Shown here in pieces: positions 13,741 through 17,299 of a stretch of 17,299 nucleotides of DNA; the first letter of the stretch is position 1; each line of letters opens with the position of its first letter. The DNA is from Chitinophagaceae bacterium (GTDB taxonomy: Bacteria > Bacteroidota > Bacteroidia > Chitinophagales > Chitinophagaceae): contig CANIMM010000037.1 of NCBI GenBank assembly GCA_947468255.1, positions 1-17,299 of the forward strand, in the 5' to 3' direction. Position numbers and translations under genes: made by a program. The notes below the pieces were generated by a model that saw only the letters and a list, made by a program, of their open reading frames with translations, ran no database searches and was not told the origin of the DNA.

Positions 13741-15675
13741 TTATTGGAAACGAGTGGTTACTTTCTCAGCCTCACTCATCCACTCCCTCAACAACTCGGC
13801 AATAGCCTGGGTATTTAAACCGATTTCATTGTACAATTCCTTTGTCGAACCATGCTCTACCAATCTATCTGGAATACCCATTATTTTCACATCCGCCTTA
13901 TAGCCATTTTGATTCATAAACTCCAATACAGCCGTTCCAAATCCACCCACCACGGTACCATCTTCAATGGTGATGATTTTATTGAACTTTGCAAATACTT
14001 CATGCAGTAGTTCGGCATCGATGGGTTTTACAAAACGCATGTCGTAATGCGCTGGATTGATTCCTTCGGCCTTAACCTCCCTGATAGCAGCTGCGGCGAA
14101 ATTACCTGGGTGTCCAAACGATAGAATGGCTATCTCCTGACCATCTTTTATTTTTCTTCCTTTACCAATTTGCAATGCTTCAAAAGGGGTTTTCCATTCT
14201 GGCATAACTCCTTCTCCGCGAGGATAACGAATTACAAAAGGATTAACGGTAGTTGCTAACTGTGCCGTGTACATCAGATTCCTTAATTCCTTTTCATTCA
14301 TAGGAGCACTAATAATCATATTGGGTATACAACGCATATAGGCAATATCATAACAACCATGATGTGTAGCACCGTCTTCTCCCACCAAGCCTGCCCTATC
14401 TAGACAAAAAACTACCGGTAGATTTTGAATGGCTACATCATGTATTACCATGTCGTAGGCCCTTTGCATAAAGGTGGAATATACATTACAAAACACCCGC
14501 ATCCCCTGTGTAGCCAAACCAGCACTCAAGGTAACCGCATGCTGTTCACAGATCCCCACATCAAAAGCCCGGTTGGGCATTTTTTCCATCATGTATTTTA
14601 GAGAAGACCCACTCGGCATTGCCGGTGTAACCCCCATAATCGACTCGTTCATTTCCGCCAACTCAATGATGGTATGCCCAAATACATCCTGGTACTTTGG
14701 CGGCTGAGGAATGTCATATTTTTTCTTTACGATTTCGCCCGTAATTTTATCAAACAATCCTGGAGCATGCCATTTGGTTTGATCCTTTTCTGCAAGCGCA
14801 TAGCCCTTCCCTTTTACAGTTTTAATGTGTAAAATTTTAGGCCCCGGAATATCCTTTAAGTCATGCAAGGTATCTACCAGCTTAGAAATATTGTGACCAT
14901 CAATAGGTCCGAAATATCGAAGGTTAAGGGCTTCAAACAAATTAGCGCTGCTACTAACCATTCCTTTCAATCCATCCGTTAATTTTTGTGCCATGGAGCG
15001 AGTAAACGTTTTTCCAATAGGCAGTTTTCCCAATAATTTCCAGACATCATCCTTCACTTTATTATAAGTGTGTGAGGTGGTAATGTCGGTAAGGTATTCC
15101 TTCAGAGCACCCACATTGGGATCGATGCTCATACAATTGTCATTCAATATAATCAACACATTGCTATGCGTAGCACCGGCATGATTCATTGCCTCAAAAG
15201 CTAGGCCCGCCGTCATGGCGCCATCTCCGATTACTGCGATATGCTGTCTGTCTTTTTCGCCCTTATAATAACTTGCCATTGCCATCCCCAATGCCGCACT
15301 GATGGAAGTAGAAGAATGTCCCACTCCAAAAGTATCATACTCACTTTCGGCACGATTGGGAAATCCACTCAACCCTTTGTATTTTCTATTGGAAGGAAAA
15401 CTATCTCTTCTGCCGGTTAAGATTTTGTGGCCATAAGCCTGGTGACCTACATCCCAAACAAGTTGGTCGTAGGGTGTATTAAATATATAATGCAGTGCAA
15501 CACTCAATTCCACCACACCCAAACTGGCTGCAAAATGCCCACCGTGAACACTCACCACATCAATAATATACTGGCGCAATTCATCACAAACCTGATACAA
15601 TTGCTCCTGGGGGATCTTCTTTAAATCATCAGGTCCGTTGATGTTGCTTAATAATTTGCCTGCTTTAATTTCCAT
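13741..15675 (-). CDS. dxs: 1-deoxy-D-xylulose-5-phosphate synthase
   Basis: Dxs condenses pyruvate with glyceraldehyde 3-phosphate to DXP, the first step of the non-mevalonate isoprenoid pathway, and DXP also feeds thiamine and pyridoxal synthesis. The 644-residue length is normal. Visible hallmarks are VSVHGGHFAASLGVVEL (41-57) with substrate-site histidines, DVGHQAYGHKILTGR (75-89), the TPP/Mg motif GDGAMTAG (150-157) with LNDN (177-180), and the catalytic-glutamate segment DVGICEQHA (372-380; E377). LDRAGLVGEDGATHHG (425-440) belongs to the transketolase-like pyrimidine-binding domain, and the C-terminal transketolase domain follows from about 500. The ATG at 15675 is the only sensible start. 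It lies between the M23-like gene and the sterol desaturase gene on the same strand. No exact -7 consensus is seen, but TACCTTTA (minus strand, 15694-15701), one base off, lies within an inverted repeat. Confidence 0.97.
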   Translation of the reverse strand: MEIKAGKLLSNINGPDDLKKIPQEQLYQVCDELRQYIIDVVSVHGGHFAASLGVVELSVALHYIFNTPYDQLVWDVGHQAYGHKILTGRRDSFPSNRKYKGLSGFPNRAESEYDTFGVGHSSTSISAALGMAMASYYKGEKDRQHIAVIGDGAMTAGLAFEAMNHAGATHSNVLIILNDNCMSIDPNVGALKEYLTDITTSHTYNKVKDDVWKLLGKLPIGKTFTRSMAQKLTDGLKGMVSSSANLFEALNLRYFGPIDGHNISKLVDTLHDLKDIPGPKILHIKTVKGKGYALAEKDQTKWHAPGLFDKITGEIVKKKYDIPQPPKYQDVFGHTIIELAEMNESIMGVTPAMPSGSSLKYMMEKMPNRAFDVGICEQHAVTLSAGLATQGMRVFCNVYSTFMQRAYDMVIHDVAIQNLPVVFCLDRAGLVGEDGATHHGCYDIAYMRCIPNMIISAPMNEKELRNLMYTAQLATTVNPFVIRYPRGEGVMPEWKTPFEALQIGKGRKIKDGQEIAILSFGHPGNFAAAAIREVKAEGINPAHYDMRFVKPIDAELLHEVFAKFNKIITIEDGTVVGGFGTAVLEFMNQNGYKADVKIMGIPDRLVEHGSTKELYNEIGLNTQAIAELLREWMSEAEKVTTRFQ

Positions 15676-15691
15676 GCTGATTTATTTGCGC

Positions 15692-15728
15692 TATAAAGGT
15701 AGCTTTTTTGGGTACTTTGGCCTTTATA
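15692..15728. repeat. 8-bp inverted repeat upstream of dxs
   Basis: TATAAAGG at 15692-15699 and CCTTTATA at 15721-15728 are perfect inverted arms with a 21-base spacer, 17-53 bases upstream of the dxs ATG. The gene-proximal arm overlaps a near-consensus -7 box on the minus strand, so a dimeric repressor binding here would occlude the promoter. No T-run follows that would suggest a terminator. Confidence 0.35.
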
Positions 15729-15821
15729 CAGTACAATTTATTACAAATAAAGTTCTTTATCAACTTGATATCCTGAAAAATTTAACTCCAAAAAAAAGGA
15801 AATCTTTTCAAGTGCTTAAAA

Positions 15822-16511
15822 TTATCGGATATACTGCATCATATTCAATATTAAATCAGGGTCGGGACAGTTTTGAAGGTATTTATCCCGCTCACTCAAA
15901 GCACAAACTCCCGGAAAATCGCCCTGCTTTAAATTCATATCACCAATAACCTGAAAGTGAAGGTGAGAAGGCCAGTTTCCGTTTTCCGCAGGTTCCCCAA
16001 AATGGGCAATCACTTCACCTCGGTTGAAATATTGACCTTCGTGCAACTGAGCCAAGTCGGCCAAACTGACGTGGCCATATAAAGTATGAAACACAATGGT
16101 CTCCAACTGGTGCTGTAAAATGATGGTAGCACCATAATCACCCTCCTTATCGTTAAAGGCAAAGCTGTGTACCATTCCGCCGATGGGTGCATACACTTTT
16201 GTTCCAACATCCCCCCAAATATCTATTCCCAAATGAAGGGTTCTTGGTTCCTTGGCATCGGTAAAATGATCCATATTGTAAATCGTACGATTTTCTGCAT
16301 AGCCACCAATCGCATATTTAGAACCGGATTGATCTAATTGGGTCTGAATGTATTGAAAGAAATGGTTCCGATCTTTTATGCCTACTGCACCCAACGCGGC
16401 ATTCTTTTCTGTAAAATCAAATTGACAAATCGTTTCCTTGGTAGCAGCAAAATCAATTACTCGATGAAACTCATTGCGATGTTTTTGTAATAGACGGGAT
16501 AACTCATTCAT
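15822..16511 (-). CDS. M23-fold (LytM/lysostaphin-type) metallopeptidase-like protein without signal peptide
   Basis: This 229-residue protein has a helical N-terminal portion (1-90) and an M23 domain (about 91-195) with all metal and catalytic histidines: H93-x-G-x-D97 in LHLGIDIWG, H147 in HTLYGHVS, and H183-x-H185 in SHLHFQV. Classical M23 enzymes cut peptidoglycan cross-bridges outside the membrane, but no signal peptide or membrane segment is present here. The tail GDFPGVCALSER...NCPDPDLIL matches, from memory, the M23-like module found in the middle of bacterial fusions of an APH-type kinase, M23 and a class III aminotransferase. That suggests this is a stand-alone version of that module and possibly not a cell-wall enzyme. 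The ATG at 16511 directly follows the T-tract of a terminator; no alternative start lies upstream before an in-frame TGA. The gene lies 146 bp upstream of dxs. Confidence 0.83.
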   Translation of the reverse strand: MNELSRLLQKHRNEFHRVIDFAATKETICQFDFTEKNAALGAVGIKDRNHFFQYIQTQLDQSGSKYAIGGYAENRTIYNMDHFTDAKEPRTLHLGIDIWGDVGTKVYAPIGGMVHSFAFNDKEGDYGATIILQHQLETIVFHTLYGHVSLADLAQLHEGQYFNRGEVIAHFGEPAENGNWPSHLHFQVIGDMNLKQGDFPGVCALSERDKYLQNCPDPDLILNMMQYIR

Positions 16512-16516
16512 AAAAA

Positions 16517-16542
16517 AGTTCCCTGATGAATAACAGGGAACT
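16517..16542 (-). terminator. Intrinsic terminator (T-tract 16512-16517) downstream of leuS, abutting the M23-like start codon
   Basis: On the minus strand AGTTCCCTG (16542-16534) and CAGGGAACT (16525-16517) form a 9-bp stem with an 8-base loop, followed at once by a T-run that reaches the ATG at 16511. It is oriented to stop leuS transcripts, whose stop codon is 160 bases upstream. The inverted arms are exact. Confidence 0.78.
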
Positions 16543-16550
16543 CAAATATA
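16543..16550 (-). promoter_or_regulatory. Candidate -7 promoter box of the M23-like gene
   Basis: The minus strand reads TATATTTG, an exact TAnnTTTG match, directly adjacent to the terminator stem. A start site 5-8 bases downstream would fall inside the stem's first arm and leave a leader of about 25 bases before the ATG. There is no TTG at the usual -33 distance, which lowers confidence. Confidence 0.38.
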
Positions 16551-16579
16551 TAACAGTATTGGTAGATTGAATGATTAAT

Positions 16580-16629
16580 GGTTAATGTAACCCTACAGCC
16601 GCTCCCTTCATTTTCATCTATTAAGATGA
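16580..16629. repeat. Two short dyads between leuS and the M23-like gene
   Basis: GGTTA-ATG-TAACC lies at 16580-16592 and TCATCT-ATTA-AGATGA at 16614-16629. Neither has a following T-tract on either strand, so they are not convincing terminators. The first lies about 30 bases upstream of the candidate M23 promoter and could be an activator or repressor site. The rest of the 191-bp gap 16512-16702 shows no gene. Confidence 0.22.
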
Positions 16630-16702
16630 GTAAGCAGCGTTTTTATTTTGCAGTTGAATAAGCGTTCTTCACTGAACCCTCCAAAAATTAACCGCAATTG
16701 GC

Positions 16703-17299
16703 TTACATAACCACGTTCACCATTTTGTTTTTTACATAGATGATTTTTTTAGGCGCATTCCCTTCCAGCCATTTTTGTATCACTTCGTTCTGTAAAATGA
16801 TTTCTTCTACAACCGCCTGTGTGGCATCTAGTGCAATAACAATATTGGTGCGCACCTTGCCATTGATAGATACTGGGTATTCCTTTGAACTTTCAACTAG
16901 CAATGCAGGATTGAAAACAGGATACACTGCCCCTTCCAAACCACCCAAGGCAGGAGAAACGGCTGACCCTAATAAACTGCAAAGTTCTTCACTGATATGG
17001 GGAGCATAGGGTGATAATAAAAATAACAATGGTTCTAACACTTCCTTTTTGTGGCATTTCATTTCTGCTAGCTCATTCACGCAAATCATAAAAGTACTAA
17101 CCGCAGTATTAAAACTAAATCGCTCTGTATCCTCCTCAATTTTTTTGATAGTCCGGTGAAGTACTTTCATTTCAGCATCCGTTGGCTTATCCTCAGTCCA
17201 TACCTTCCCTTTCAGGTCATCATAAAACAGTCTCCAAAGTTTGCGTAAAAAACGATGAACCCCTTCAATACCCTTTGAGTCCCAGGGTTTGCTTTGCTC
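16703..17299 (-). CDS. leuS: Leucyl-tRNA synthetase, C-terminal part (5' end beyond the window)
   Basis: The class Ia synthetase charges tRNA-Leu. The frame is open from the right window edge and gives the last 198 residues. It begins EQSKPWDSKGIEGVHRFLRK, the conserved segment that follows the KMSKS region, continues through the helical anticodon-binding domain (FNTAVSTFMICVNEL and FLLSPYAPHISEELC) and ends with the small C-terminal domain (YPVSINGKVRTNIVI onward to KNKMVNVVM). An internal ATG at 17170 is not the start. The catalytic HIGH and KMSKS motifs and the editing domain lie outside the window. The gene ends with TAA at 16703-16705 and is followed after 160 bases by the terminator hairpin. 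Identification is secure. Confidence 0.95.
   Translation of the reverse strand, partial: EQSKPWDSKGIEGVHRFLRKLWRLFYDDLKGKVWTEDKPTDAEMKVLHRTIKKIEEDTERFSFNTAVSTFMICVNELAEMKCHKKEVLEPLLFLLSPYAPHISEELCSLLGSAVSPALGGLEGAVYPVFNPALLVESSKEYPVSINGKVRTNIVIALDATQAVVEEIILQNEVIQKWLEGNAPKKIIYVKNKMVNVVM

Noticed and set aside
15638..15949. 103-codon plus-strand open frame between dxs and the M23-like gene
   Set aside because: It overlaps both real genes antisense, lacks recognisable motifs and has a composition typical of a shadow frame.

Overview
The window looks like chromosomal DNA of a Bacteroidota bacterium, most likely family Chitinophagaceae. The signs are AT-rich intergenic DNA, almost no Shine-Dalgarno sequences, several candidate promoters with the Bacteroidota -7 consensus TAnnTTTG, signal peptides ending in 'FAQ/QAQ/IAQ', and a branched-chain 2-oxoacid dehydrogenase E1 with alpha and beta subunits fused into one chain. 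The family assignment is an inference from these traits and not a database match. I see no tRNA, rRNA, insertion sequence or CRISPR array. No gene-free stretch exceeds 300 bases; the longest, 3886-4153, is 268 bases.

Layout. 1-4000: the 3' part of a YebC-family gene (+), a PhzF-like isomerase (-) and the fused E1 2-oxoacid dehydrogenase (-). 4000-6570: a small secreted DUF1566/lectin-like protein (+), a secreted DUF1573 protein (+), an EamA transporter (-) that shares a bidirectional terminator with the DUF1573 gene, and the mechanosensitive channel MscL (+). 6570-8410: condensin subunit ScpA with a TTG start (+) and a pirin (+). 8410-12361: a tight three-gene operon (+) of two tandem paralogous secreted TIM-barrel, glycosidase-like proteins and a DUF3748 beta-propeller lipoprotein. 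12378-17299: a minus-strand block of an AGMO-like sterol desaturase/fatty acid hydroxylase, dxs, a cytoplasmic-looking M23-fold protein, and the C-terminal part of leuS, which runs off the right edge.

Most genes are housekeeping: translation (leuS, yebC), isoprenoid precursors (dxs), branched-chain fatty acid precursor supply (E1), chromosome segregation (scpA) and osmotic safety (mscL). The accessory part is the 8.5-12.4 kb operon. Its three exported products are encoded 6 and 10 bp apart and are preceded by a 9-bp inverted repeat in the probable leader. This is the best candidate for an undescribed function, probably capture or hydrolysis of an unknown glycan or glycoside. The barrel proteins keep acidic residues on strands 3, 4, 6 and 8 but lack the strand-7 glutamate expected of clan GH-A glycosidases.

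Two regulatory arrangements stand out. One is a perfect 24-bp inverted-repeat terminator whose loop holds the EamA stop codon. The other is a leuS terminator whose T-tract abuts the ATG of the M23-like gene, with a consensus -7 box just upstream, so that transcripts from the local promoter would lack most of the terminator stem.
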